In this document: one piece after another, positions 54,670 through 62,509 of the stretch
Layout: each line of letters starts with the position of its first letter
Position numbering within the stretch: position 1 is the first letter of the stretch
DNA from: an uncultured Clostridia bacterium
Lineage (GTDB): Bacteria; Bacillota; Clostridia; UBA1381; UMGS1253
Reading direction: 5' to 3'
Assembly (NCBI GenBank): GCA_934456295.1
Contig: CAKSHB010000003.1
Location: 29,575-93,574, forward strand
Length of the DNA: 64,000 nucleotides
Notes under the pieces: model-generated
Seen by the model: only the letters and a program-made list of their open reading frames with translations
The model's database searches: none
What the model was told of the DNA's origin: nothing
Position numbers and translations under genes: made by a program

Positions 54670-55731
54670 ATGAATATTTCAATCACAAAAACTACTTCGC
54701 CTAAGCAGAAACCGACGCAGGGGAAGCTTGGCTTCGGTAAGATAGCTACCGACCATATGTTTATGATGAACTACACGGAGGGAAAGGGCTGGCATGATGC
54801 AAGAATTGTGCCTTATCAGAACATTTCACTCGCACCTTCGGCGATGGTGTTTCACTACGGACAGGAGATGTTTGAGGGCTTAAAGGCATATAAGGGCGTT
54901 GACGGCAAAACAAGGCTTTTCCGCCCCGATATGAACGCAAAAAGAGCGAATGCGTCGAATGACAGACTTTGCATACCGCAAATTCCCGAAGAGGATTTTG
55001 TGGAGGCGGTGAAGGCGATTGTAAAAATGGACGAGGACTGGATTCCGACACAGGAGGGAACCTCGCTTTATATAAGACCGTTTATTATTGCAACAGACGA
55101 GTTTTTGGGTGTTGCACCGTCTGAGACATATCTGTTTATAATAATCCTCTCACCGAGCGGAGCATATTACGAAAGCGGACTTGCTCCTGTAGGCATATGG
55201 ATTGAGGACGACTATGTAAGAGCGGTAAGAGGCGGCATAGGCTATGCAAAAACAGGCGGAAACTATGCGGCAAGCCTTGCGGCACAGGTTAAAGCGCATG
55301 ACGACGGATATTCGCAGGTGCTGTGGCTCGACGGCGTTGAGAGAAAGTATATAGAAGAAGTCGGCGCAATGAACATTTTCTTCAAAATTGACGGCAAGAT
55401 TGTTACTCCCATGCTCAACGGAAGTATTTTGCCCGGTATCACCAGAAATTCCGTAATAAATGTATGCAAGAGCTGGGGATATGACGTTGAGGAAAGAAAA
55501 ATTTCCGTTGATGAGCTTATCGAGGCACAGAAGAGCGGAAAGCTTGAGGAGTGTTTCGGCACAGGCACGGCGGCAGTTATATCGCCTGTCGGAAAGCTTC
55601 GCTATAAAGACGACGTGATGATTATAAATAATAACGAAATCGGCGAAGTAAGCGCTAAGCTCTATGACACAATTACAGGCATACAGTGGGGCAAATGCGA
55701 CGATCCGTTCGGCTGGACGGTTGTTTTATAA
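54670..55731 (+). CDS. ilvE: branched-chain amino acid aminotransferase
   Basis: The last step of valine, leucine and isoleucine synthesis, and the first of their breakdown. The 353-residue protein belongs to the longer class (BCAT II-like). It has FHYGQEMFEGLKAY, RPFIIATDEFLGV, the PLP lysine in GYAKTGGNYAAS and YIEEVGAMNIFF with the PLP-binding Glu. The ATG at 54670 is 11 bases after AAAGGA; the ATG at 54661 is too close to it. It is followed by a strong terminator. Confidence 0.95.
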   Translation: MNISITKTTSPKQKPTQGKLGFGKIATDHMFMMNYTEGKGWHDARIVPYQNISLAPSAMVFHYGQEMFEGLKAYKGVDGKTRLFRPDMNAKRANASNDRLCIPQIPEEDFVEAVKAIVKMDEDWIPTQEGTSLYIRPFIIATDEFLGVAPSETYLFIIILSPSGAYYESGLAPVGIWIEDDYVRAVRGGIGYAKTGGNYAASLAAQVKAHDDGYSQVLWLDGVERKYIEEVGAMNIFFKIDGKIVTPMLNGSILPGITRNSVINVCKSWGYDVEERKISVDELIEAQKSGKLEECFGTGTAAVISPVGKLRYKDDVMIINNNEIGEVSAKLYDTITGIQWGKCDDPFGWTVVL

Positions 55732-55768
55732 TTAAAAATGATATAAGGAAATAAAGGGCTGAAAAGGC

Positions 55769-55805
55769 AAAGGGTCACAATGAAATTATTGTGACCCTTT
55801 TTTAA
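55769..55805 (+). terminator. terminator of ilvE
   Basis: Perfect 13-bp stem AAAGGGTCACAAT / ATTGTGACCCTTT with a 6-base loop and a T-run. It could also stop the convergent minus-strand gene, though the T-run is weaker there. Confidence 0.93.
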
Positions 55806-55819
55806 TGTGAATTATATAA

Positions 55820-56008
55820 TTAATTCACCTTACTGTTATCAATAGCATAATCCAATAAAATATTAATCAGCTCATTTCTTGAGCGGTTTGTTTCTTCCGA
55901 TAATTTATTCAGCTTATTTACAGTTTCTTCTTTAATCCTGACAGAAAAAGTTTTATAACTGTCCTCGCCTTTGATTTTCTTTTTATTTATAATGAGTTTA
56001 TCCTCCAT
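55820..56008 (-). CDS. ribbon-helix-helix (CopG/Arc-type) DNA-binding protein
   Basis: A 62-residue protein. The sequence SYKTFSVRI gives the beta ribbon, followed by two helices (EETVNKLNKLSEETNRSRNEL and INILLDYAIDNS), the classic RHH layout of CopG, MetJ and Arc regulators. The N-terminus is Lys-rich. GGAG six bases before the ATG at 56008 decides the start; the frame stays open for 55 further codons upstream. It is divergent from the stalk-domain gene at 56293. No toxin gene is next to it. A 9-bp inverted repeat lies in its upstream region. Confidence 0.78.
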   Translation of the reverse strand: MEDKLIINKKKIKGEDSYKTFSVRIKEETVNKLNKLSEETNRSRNELINILLDYAIDNSKVN

Positions 56009-56056
56009 AACAATCTCCATTCCGCCGCCCTGCGCGGCACAAGTAATAATTAAACT

Positions 56057-56090
56057 TCTCTTATCGGCGGGGGGAAGCAATGATAAGAGA
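56057..56090. repeat. inverted repeat upstream of the RHH gene
   Basis: TCTCTTATC (56057-56065) and GATAAGAGA (56082-56090) form a perfect 9-bp inverted repeat with a 16-base centre, 50 to 80 bases upstream of the RHH start. It could be an operator for the RHH protein or a leader hairpin. Confidence 0.5.
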
Positions 56091-56213
56091 TTATTACGCT
56101 CATGTGCGTTTTTGAAGACAAAGCCTTCAGGAAAATTTTGCACGGGCATAAATTCCGCCGGAGACCGGTGCAAAAGAAATTTTCATGTTAATCCACCTCA
56201 CCTAAATTATATA

Positions 56214-56243
56214 TTGACAAAGAATACAAATCTATGTTATAAT
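56214..56243 (+). promoter_or_regulatory. promoter of the stalk-domain protein gene
   Basis: TTGACA (56214-56219), 18-base spacer, TATAAT (56238-56243), followed by repeated ATAACATAAG-like motifs up to the ribosome binding site. Confidence 0.75.
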
Positions 56244-56292
56244 ACATAACATAAGATATAGCATAAAAAATAACATAAGAGGAGGCAAAAAA

Positions 56293-57159
56293 ATGAAGAA
56301 GAGATTACAGGGGTTTATTGCAGGGGTTGTAATTTGTGCAATGCTGATGAGCGGAGCGGCATTTGCAAAGCAAGTCAGTGAAACGGCTGAGCTTTTGTAC
56401 GACAATATAAAAATTTCACTGAATAATCAGGAGATAAGACCAAAAGATGCCGACGGAAACTATGTTGAACCTTTTATTATCAACGGTACAACATACCTTC
56501 CTGTCCGCGCCGTTGCAAATGCTTTGGGGATAAATGTTAATTGGGATGGAGATACCAATACAGTTCTGCTGTCGGACAAAAACTCCGAGAATAATGCCAC
56601 GGGATTTGATGCAACTTCGGTAGCAAGCGAACTGAGCATAATAAAAGAATACCGCTGGAAAACAAGCTACAGTAATTATCTTGCCCTTGTTTTGAAAAAT
56701 AATTCCGCATATACTGTTTCGCCGAGAGTACAGATTTCCTTTAAAGATGAAAAAGATGCGGTTGTGGGGGCGGAAAATAAATCTGAGAATGCATTCGGAC
56801 CCGGAAGTGAAATGGTTTTTGTTTTCAGCAATAATGAGCCTTTTGCGAAGTATGAATATATAATTTCCGCAAATGAGGAAAAGTATTATAGTGAGTGCGT
56901 TTCAAAATTAGAATGTACCTATTCGACAACTGTAGAAAAAGCTATTATTCAAGTAAAAAACAACGGAAATAAGGCAGCAGAAATTGTTGAGTATACCGTT
57001 TTGTTTAAAAACGATGGGGAAGTAGTAGGGTATGCATGGGGTTATTGTGACGATTCCGACGGCGAAATAAAGCCCGGAATGACAGAAATCAGAGAAGCGT
57101 TCTCGTATGAAAAATTTAATTCGGTTGAAGTATATCTGACCGGAAGAGCCGACAGATAG
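56293..57159 (+). CDS. secreted stalk-domain (copper amine oxidase N-like) protein
   Basis: A 288-residue secreted protein. After a signal peptide (MKKRLQGFIAGVVICAML, cleavage near AFA) comes a copper-amine-oxidase N-terminal-like stalk domain at about residues 30-95 (PFIINGTTYLPVRAVANALGINVNWDGDTNTVLL). The last 180 residues form a beta-rich domain (YLALVLKNNSAYTVSPRVQISF, IIQVKNNGNKAAEIVEYTVLFKNDG), probably of FxLYD or Ig-like type. The stalk domain is non-catalytic and common in surface proteins of these bacteria; the heparinase-like protein at 27 kb has one as well. GAGGAGG precedes the ATG. Confidence 0.82.
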   Translation: MKKRLQGFIAGVVICAMLMSGAAFAKQVSETAELLYDNIKISLNNQEIRPKDADGNYVEPFIINGTTYLPVRAVANALGINVNWDGDTNTVLLSDKNSENNATGFDATSVASELSIIKEYRWKTSYSNYLALVLKNNSAYTVSPRVQISFKDEKDAVVGAENKSENAFGPGSEMVFVFSNNEPFAKYEYIISANEEKYYSECVSKLECTYSTTVEKAIIQVKNNGNKAAEIVEYTVLFKNDGEVVGYAWGYCDDSDGEIKPGMTEIREAFSYEKFNSVEVYLTGRADR

Positions 57160-57221
57160 CGGTTTGTTTTGCATTATATAAGGCAAAAATGCATGGCATA
57201 TGTATCATGTGAGTTTAACTG

Positions 57222-57257
57222 AAAGCCCGAAACATCAATGAATGTTTCGGGCTTTTA
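57222..57257 (+). terminator. terminator after the stalk-domain gene
   Basis: Perfect 14-bp stem AAAGCCCGAAACAT / ATGTTTCGGGCTTT with a 6-base loop, then TT and AT-rich sequence. Confidence 0.85.
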
Positions 57258-57295
57258 AATTTTGTTTCAGTCTGTCCGACCTTGTTTTAAGCGAT

Positions 57296-58060
57296 TTACG
57301 GCGTATATTTCCCCGGAGTGGCGCCTGTGATTTTTTTAAACTGGCGTATGAAGTGGTATTCGCTGCCATAGCCGGCAAGATGTGCAATTTCGCTGACGGA
57401 ATATCTGTGCTGTGCCAGGAGAGTTTTTGCCCTCTGTATGCGCGCGAAAATCAAATCCTTCGCAGGCGATATTCCGAACAGCTCTTTATAGTGCACATAA
57501 AATCTCGATTCGCTCATACTGACGCTTTTTGCCATTTCGGACACACTTATGCTGCTGTCAAGCGACGAAAAAACCGCTTGTCTGAGAGCGTTGAGCTTTT
57601 GAGCGGTGTCGGAGGTGAGCGACGGCACATTCGGCGAATGTATGCGGCGCGAAATTTTTGCGATAAGCTCGCACAGCTTTATTTCAATTATGTCCTCACA
57701 GTACAGTGAGTGTGAAAAAAATTCACTTTCCGTTTCGCGCACAATATCGGTTATAAAACTGCCGTTTTCGGGATAGTAGATGTGGTTTGGCATGATGTTG
57801 TATTTTTCGAGCAAACCGCCCATGTCGTCTATGTGTATCCAGTCGTGCGTTATATCAAGCTCGTGGCTGAAAAAGCGCTGGGGAAATGTTTTGTCATAAA
57901 TAATAAGCGCATTCGGCTTTGACTCGATAAGGCCTTCGTCACAGAAAATATGCATCGGCTGATGAAAATACAGCAGAATATACTCTCCGCAGCCATTCGG
58001 ACGGGCGAGGTCAAAGCCTTTGGGTTCGGGCCATGCGTGGCGTATGTTTGTAACTTTCAT
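57296..58060 (-). CDS. AraC-family regulator of the GH2 locus
   Basis: A 254-residue regulator. The N-terminal cupin-like sensor (GCGEYILLYFHQPMHIF) is followed by the AraC DNA-binding domain, with ISVSEMAKSVSMSESRFYVHY and SVSEIAHLAGYGSEYHFIRQFKKITGATPGKY. It is divergent from a GH2 gene, and the 148 bases between the two starts contain face-to-face promoters and a symmetric operator candidate. It probably controls that gene in response to a sugar. The start at 58060 is the first ATG; a TTG at 58075 is possible. Confidence 0.9.
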   Translation of the reverse strand: MKVTNIRHAWPEPKGFDLARPNGCGEYILLYFHQPMHIFCDEGLIESKPNALIIYDKTFPQRFFSHELDITHDWIHIDDMGGLLEKYNIMPNHIYYPENGSFITDIVRETESEFFSHSLYCEDIIEIKLCELIAKISRRIHSPNVPSLTSDTAQKLNALRQAVFSSLDSSISVSEMAKSVSMSESRFYVHYKELFGISPAKDLIFARIQRAKTLLAQHRYSVSEIAHLAGYGSEYHFIRQFKKITGATPGKYTP

Positions 58061-58092
58061 TAATACACGCTCCAATACTTTATTTTATGTTT

Positions 58093-58121
58093 ATTTTATA
58101 TTAAACAGTAGAAAAAGTCAA
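58093..58121 (-). promoter_or_regulatory. promoter of the AraC gene
   Basis: On the minus strand TTGACT, 17-base spacer, TAAAAT. Confidence 0.65.
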
Positions 58122-58125
58122 TTTT

Positions 58126-58142
58126 ATGATAGAAAATATCAT
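58126..58142. promoter_or_regulatory. operator candidate between divergent promoters
   Basis: Perfect palindrome ATGATA-gaaaa-TATCAT placed between the two -35 boxes (58116-58121 on the minus strand, 58142-58147 on the plus strand). Confidence 0.55.
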
Positions 58143-58170
58143 TGACTTTATACATGTCAAAGTATAGTAT
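58142..58170 (+). promoter_or_regulatory. promoter of the GH2 gene
   Basis: TTGACT (58142-58147), 17-base spacer, TAGTAT (58165-58170). A second short inverted repeat, TTGAC/GTCAA (58142-58160), overlaps it. Confidence 0.6.
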
Positions 58171-58208
58171 ATGAGCATAAAACAAAACGCGAAAGGGTTG
58201 AAATATCA

Positions 58209-59972
58209 ATGAATACACAAATACCGAGGGCGGAATATCCGCGTCCGCAGATGGTGCGTGAGGACTGGATAAATCTCAACGGAAAATGGCAGTTTGAGAT
58301 TGATTTCGGCGCAGAAGGGTATGAAAGGGAGTTTTTTAAACATGAAAGCCTGAACGGCGAAATAATTGTGCCGTTTTGTCCCGAAAGCGAGTTGTCGAAA
58401 GTAAATTATAAAGGCTTCATGAACTGTGTGTGGTACAAAAGAAATTTCACTGTGCCCGAAACATGGAGCGGCAAAAGCGTTATACTGCATTTTGGGGCGG
58501 TAGATTATAAAGCTACAGTATGGATAAACGGCGAAAAAGCGGGTGAGCATCTCGGCGGCTACACATCGTTTTGCTTTGATATTACAAAATATTTGAAAGA
58601 GGGCGAAAACAGCGTCACTGTTGCCGCATTTGACGATGACAAAGGCACAAATCAGCCGCGAGGCAAACAGTCGGGCAAATACGGCTCACACGGGTGCTAC
58701 TATACGCGCACGACGGGCATATGGCAGACAGTATGGCTTGAGGCGGTTGAAAAGGAGCATATAACGCTCATCAAATCAACGCCCGACGCATATAACGGCA
58801 AAGTTACTTTTGAGGTAAAGACATCGGCTGACACTATAGGCTGTGAACTTGAAGCGCAGATATACTACGAAGGCAAGCATATGGGCAGTGCGGCGGCACA
58901 GGTCGGCTCATATTCAACGTTTATGACGGCAGAGCTTTCGGAGAAGCATTTGTGGGAGGTCGGCAAAGGCAGGATCTATGACGTTGAGCTTAAGCTGACA
59001 AAAAAAGGCGAAATAAAAGATAGTGTGCAGAGCTATTTCGGGCTGCGCAGCGTCGGCATGAAAGACGGTGCGTTTATATTGAACGGACGCGCCGTGTTCG
59101 GACGCTGGGTGCTTGACCAGGGATTTTATCCGGACGGAATATATACCGCGCCGAGCGATGAGGCGCTTAAAAGGGATATAGAGCTTTCGTTTGAGCTGGG
59201 ATTTAACGGAGCAAGACTTCATGAGAAGGTGTTTGAGCCGCGGTATCTGTACTGGGCAGATAAACTCGGCTATCTTGTATGGGGCGAGCATGCAAACTGG
59301 GGTCTGGGACATTGGAATGCGGAATCGCTCATGCATTTTCTGCCGGAGTGGCTTGAGGCGATGGAGCGCGATTACAGCCATCCGAGCATAATAGGGTGGT
59401 GCCCGTTTAATGAAACATGGGACGATGAAGCAAGCGGCAAAAAACAGATAGATTTGGTGATTGAAACCGTTTACAGAGCAACAAAAGCATGCGACGCATC
59501 GCGACCCGTTATTGACACAAGCGGAAACTTCCACACGGTTACGGACATATTTGATGTGCATGACTATGAGCAAAATCCGGATAAATTTAAAGAGGATTAT
59601 GACGGCTTCTATGAGTTCGGAGATGTAAAAGACCAGATATACAGAGGATTTCCGGACAGACAGAAATGGAACGGAGAGCCTGTGTTTGTCAGCGAATACG
59701 GCGGCATAAAATGGCCCCTTGATGAAACTGCGGGCTGGGGCTACGGCGACGCGCCGAAGAACCGTGAGGAGTTTTTTGACAGATACAGACGCATAACGGA
59801 ATGCATAATGAGAAATGAGCACATAATGGGCTTGTGCTATACGCAGCTGTATGATGTGGAGCAGGAGAAAAACGGACTTCTTACATATGAGCGCGAGTTT
59901 AAGTTTGAGCCTGATATAATCCGCGAAATAAATATGCAGGAGGCTGCAATCGAAAAGAAATATAATAAATAA
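58209..59972 (+). CDS. glycoside hydrolase family 2 protein
   Basis: A 587-residue family 2 glycoside hydrolase without a signal peptide, so it acts in the cytoplasm. The N-terminal sugar-binding jelly roll (WINLNGKWQFEIDFG, CVWYKRNFTVPETW, WINGEKAGEHLGGYTSF) is followed by the Ig-like domain and the TIM barrel. The acid/base Glu is in GWCPFNETWDD and the nucleophile Glu in PVFVSEYGG. It is close in size to beta-glucuronidase and short beta-galactosidases; the substrate is not certain. It is divergent from an AraC regulator, and a terminator follows. Confidence 0.92.
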   Translation: MNTQIPRAEYPRPQMVREDWINLNGKWQFEIDFGAEGYEREFFKHESLNGEIIVPFCPESELSKVNYKGFMNCVWYKRNFTVPETWSGKSVILHFGAVDYKATVWINGEKAGEHLGGYTSFCFDITKYLKEGENSVTVAAFDDDKGTNQPRGKQSGKYGSHGCYYTRTTGIWQTVWLEAVEKEHITLIKSTPDAYNGKVTFEVKTSADTIGCELEAQIYYEGKHMGSAAAQVGSYSTFMTAELSEKHLWEVGKGRIYDVELKLTKKGEIKDSVQSYFGLRSVGMKDGAFILNGRAVFGRWVLDQGFYPDGIYTAPSDEALKRDIELSFELGFNGARLHEKVFEPRYLYWADKLGYLVWGEHANWGLGHWNAESLMHFLPEWLEAMERDYSHPSIIGWCPFNETWDDEASGKKQIDLVIETVYRATKACDASRPVIDTSGNFHTVTDIFDVHDYEQNPDKFKEDYDGFYEFGDVKDQIYRGFPDRQKWNGEPVFVSEYGGIKWPLDETAGWGYGDAPKNREEFFDRYRRITECIMRNEHIMGLCYTQLYDVEQEKNGLLTYEREFKFEPDIIREINMQEAAIEKKYNK

Positions 59973-59989
59973 AGTGCACGTCATTGTAA

Positions 59990-60030
59990 AAAACACGCAT
60001 ATCGCTTCGGCGCGGTGTGCGTGTTTTTGT
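59990..60030 (+). terminator. terminator of the GH2 gene
   Basis: AAACACGCA / TGtGCGTGTTT hairpin with an interior GC-rich part, followed by TTTTTG. Confidence 0.85.
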
Positions 60031-60132
60031 TTATGTTATGTACTAATGTTTTTTCAAAAACAGTTCCTTCGCTCAAAAATCAATTTGCTTTTTTATCGGT
60101 TTTGCATGGGATAAATATTGTTTTAAAAGATA

Positions 60133-60161
60133 TTGCTTTTATTCGAGTTATATAGTATAAT
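60133..60161 (+). promoter_or_regulatory. promoter of the polysaccharide deacetylase gene
   Basis: TTGCTT (60133-60138), 17-base spacer, TATAAT (60156-60161). Confidence 0.6.
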
Positions 60162-60204
60162 TGTACTATAAAATAATAAAATACGACATATGAGGAGGGG
60201 GAAA

Positions 60205-61542
60205 ATGAGCGAATACGGCGAATTGCCGCTTACAAAAAGGCTGGCACAGAGGAAAAATAAGCGAAACAGGAAAAATATCATTAAGCTGATAGCGCTGATT
60301 GTTGTTACGGCGGCGGTTATTACGGGAATAGTGTTCGGAATAAAAGCAATTGTGGAAACAACCGCAAATCATGCCCGTGAAACGGCGAAGCTCGACATAA
60401 GTGCGGATATTCTGCGCGAGGCGGATTTTATCGCGGCAGGATACGACTATGACGCGGCAATCGGGAAAGTAAGGTCATGCGAAGGATATGACAAAAAGCA
60501 GGAAATGCTCGACGCAATAGCGCGTTATGAAACGGCAAAAGCGGCATTGGTGCGCCATGAGGACGTTACCGATATTACGCATGTATTTTTCCATACGCTG
60601 ATAGTTGATACGGCGAAAAGCTTTGACGGCGAATATACGCAGACGGGATATAACCAGTATATGACGACCGTGAGCGAGTTTAAAAAAATAATTGAAGAAA
60701 TGTATAACCGCGGATATGTGCTTGTTGATGTTCATGATATAGCACAGCAAAAGGATAACGGCGACGGCACTGTAAGCTTTGTGCCGGGCGATATAATGCT
60801 TCCCGAAGGTAAAATCCCGTTTGTTATGTCGCAGGACGACGTTTCATATTACAGCTACATGAAAGGCGACGGCTTTGCCGACAGGATAGTTATAGGCGAC
60901 GACGGTTTGCCGACATGTGAGTATACACAAGATGACGGCACGGTTGTGCGCGGCGACTACGATTTGGTGCCGATTTTGGAGCGGTTTATCGGTGAGCACC
61001 CCGATTTTTCATACCGCGGAGCACGTGCGGCACTGGCGCTTACGGGATATGACGGCGTTCTCGGATACAGAACATGCCCGACGGCAGACGACTATAATGA
61101 GGCTGATGTTGCAGAGGCAACAAAGGTTGCACAGCGTATGCGCGAATGCGGCTGGACGTTTGCAAGCCACAGCTGGGGTCATTTGCGCTATGGGCAGGCG
61201 AGCGCGGAGAAGGTTGCTGCCGATGCGAAGAAATGGGATGAGCAGGTGCGCCCGATTGTAGGCGATACCGATGTCATTATTTATGCCCACGGCGACGATA
61301 TTGCAGGCATAGGAAAATATTCGGGTACAAAGTTTGAAACGCTGAAGGGGTATGGATTTAAGTATTTCTGCAATGTGGATTCGGCGAAATCATGGGTACA
61401 GATAGGAAAAGACTATGTGCGCCAGGGAAGAAGAAACCTTGACGGATACCGCATGTGGTACAATCCGAAGATGCTGAGCGATTTGTTTAATGTGGACGAT
61501 GTATGGGATAACACAAGACCGACTCCCGTACCGCCGATTTGA
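60205..61542 (+). CDS. membrane-anchored polysaccharide deacetylase-like protein
   Basis: A 445-residue protein. A basic cytoplasmic head (KRLAQRKNKRNRKNIIK) and one membrane helix at about residues 28-48 anchor an outer domain. The middle and C-terminal parts carry carbohydrate-esterase 4 features: a metal-binding Asp pair in MSQDDVSYYSYM and the SHSWGH motif (His-x3-His) with ALALTGYDGVLGYR before it. Such enzymes remove N- or O-acetyl groups from wall or extracellular polysaccharide. The usual first motif (TFDDG) is altered to SQDDV, so activity is likely but not certain. GAGGAGGGGG precedes the ATG. Confidence 0.8.
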   Translation: MSEYGELPLTKRLAQRKNKRNRKNIIKLIALIVVTAAVITGIVFGIKAIVETTANHARETAKLDISADILREADFIAAGYDYDAAIGKVRSCEGYDKKQEMLDAIARYETAKAALVRHEDVTDITHVFFHTLIVDTAKSFDGEYTQTGYNQYMTTVSEFKKIIEEMYNRGYVLVDVHDIAQQKDNGDGTVSFVPGDIMLPEGKIPFVMSQDDVSYYSYMKGDGFADRIVIGDDGLPTCEYTQDDGTVVRGDYDLVPILERFIGEHPDFSYRGARAALALTGYDGVLGYRTCPTADDYNEADVAEATKVAQRMRECGWTFASHSWGHLRYGQASAEKVAADAKKWDEQVRPIVGDTDVIIYAHGDDIAGIGKYSGTKFETLKGYGFKYFCNVDSAKSWVQIGKDYVRQGRRNLDGYRMWYNPKMLSDLFNVDDVWDNTRPTPVPPI

Positions 61543-61616
61543 TTTTAAATTCGGATTTGATTTCGGCATGACCGGCAAAATCGGCTCAGTTTTTGGAAAA
61601 ACTAAAAAAATAAGGC

Positions 61617-61645
61617 TTGACAAAGGCAAAACTTTATAGTATTAT
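61617..61645 (+). promoter_or_regulatory. promoter of the second Lrp gene
   Basis: TTGACA (61617-61622), 17-base spacer, TATTAT (61640-61645). Confidence 0.65.
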
Positions 61646-61653
61646 TAATTTAG

Positions 61654-61695
61654 CAGACAAAGGTGTCTATTTTGGGCGTCTTTGTCTGTTTTTTT
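61654..61695 (+). terminator. terminator-like hairpin in the leader of the second Lrp gene
   Basis: CAGACAAAG (61654-61662) pairs perfectly with CTTTGTCTG (61680-61688), followed directly by seven T. It starts only a few bases after the predicted transcript start and 40 bases before the start codon, so it would act as an attenuator or a premature stop. A smaller alternative stem, AGAC/GTCT, shares its left arm. Confidence 0.7.
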
Positions 61696-61734
61696 AATAT
61701 TTTGTTTGCTTTATGCATGGAAGGGGAGAGTGTC

Positions 61735-62184
61735 ATGGATAAAATTGATACTAAAATTCTGAGTATTCTCCAAAAAAATGCGAGAATATCACTTAAACGC
61801 ATAGCGAGCGAGGTGTATCTGTCTTCACCTGCGGCATCGGCGCGCATAGAAAGGCTGGAAAAAGAAGGCATCATAACGGGCTACAGCGCAAATGTTGACC
61901 ACAAAAAGCTCGGCTATCACATAACGGCATTTATTAATCTTGAGCTTCAGCCGTCACAAAAGGCGACGTTTTACCCGTTTGTGCAGAGCTGCCCGAATGT
62001 GCTCGAATGTAACTGTGTCACAGGGCAGTATTCAATGCTCATAAAAGTGGCTTTTGAAAGCACACAGGAGCTTGACGCGTTTATCGGTCATATCCAGCAG
62101 TTCGGCAATACGCAGACACAAATTGTATTTTCGACCGCTGTTGAGCCGCGCGGTGTTGACATACTCGGTGCAAATGATGTATGA
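61735..62184 (+). CDS. Lrp/AsnC-family transcriptional regulator (second)
   Basis: A 149-residue regulator. The winged helix is clear (DTKILSILQKNARISLKRIASEVYLSSPAASARIERLEKEGIITGY), as is the RAM domain (FINLELQPSQK, CVTGQYSMLIKVAFES). AAGGGGAG precedes the ATG at 61735. Readings that begin earlier (61663) would start inside the leader hairpin. The leader terminator suggests that its own expression is under transcription attenuation. Its target is unknown. Confidence 0.9.
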   Translation: MDKIDTKILSILQKNARISLKRIASEVYLSSPAASARIERLEKEGIITGYSANVDHKKLGYHITAFINLELQPSQKATFYPFVQSCPNVLECNCVTGQYSMLIKVAFESTQELDAFIGHIQQFGNTQTQIVFSTAVEPRGVDILGANDV

Positions 62185-62247
62185 TATATATGATAAACTG
62201 GTACGGTATGAAAAATTTCTCATAAAATTTGCATGGAGGATTTGCAT

Positions 62248-62418
62248 ATGTTTGAAAAGGTCATATATACACTTGCGGCGATTGACGGCGATTATGGTGT
62301 GCTGAAAGATGAAAACGGCAATGAAAACAGAGTTGCTCTTGCGCTTTTGCCCGACGGAGCTGATGAGGACTGTTTAATAAAATGGGAAAATTTTGAATAT
62401 GAGATTGTTTCGCAGTGA
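62248..62418 (+). CDS. small DUF3006-like protein
   Basis: A 56-residue protein. The stretch TLAAIDGDYGVLKDENG followed by ALLPDGADEDCLIKW looks like the DUF3006 pattern, a small beta-barrel-like domain of unknown function often encoded beside other genes. GGAGG at 62235-62239 decides the ATG at 62248. It follows the Lrp gene after 63 bases with no terminator and may be cotranscribed. Confidence 0.65.
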   Translation: MFEKVIYTLAAIDGDYGVLKDENGNENRVALALLPDGADEDCLIKWENFEYEIVSQ

Positions 62419-62509
62419 TAAATGATTTAAAAAATTGCAGGAAAAAATGTGTTATAAATGTGCTGTGGTTATAAATGTGTTATAATAGTAAAAAACTGCC
62501 GCATGCGGA

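Noticed and set aside
54588..54704. A 38-codon frame starting in the ilvE leader and overlapping the ilvE start
   Set aside because: It has no good ribosome binding site and no cluster of Ile, Leu or Val codons, so it is not a convincing leader peptide.
55820..56173. The longer 117-residue version of the RHH protein
   Set aside because: The extra 55 residues have no RHH character and the ribosome binding site fits the ATG at 56008. The extension may be a degenerate repeat remnant and is treated as leader.
58914..59996. A 360-codon minus-strand frame inside the GH2 gene
   Set aside because: The GH2 catalytic motifs are on the plus strand; nothing supports the opposite frame.
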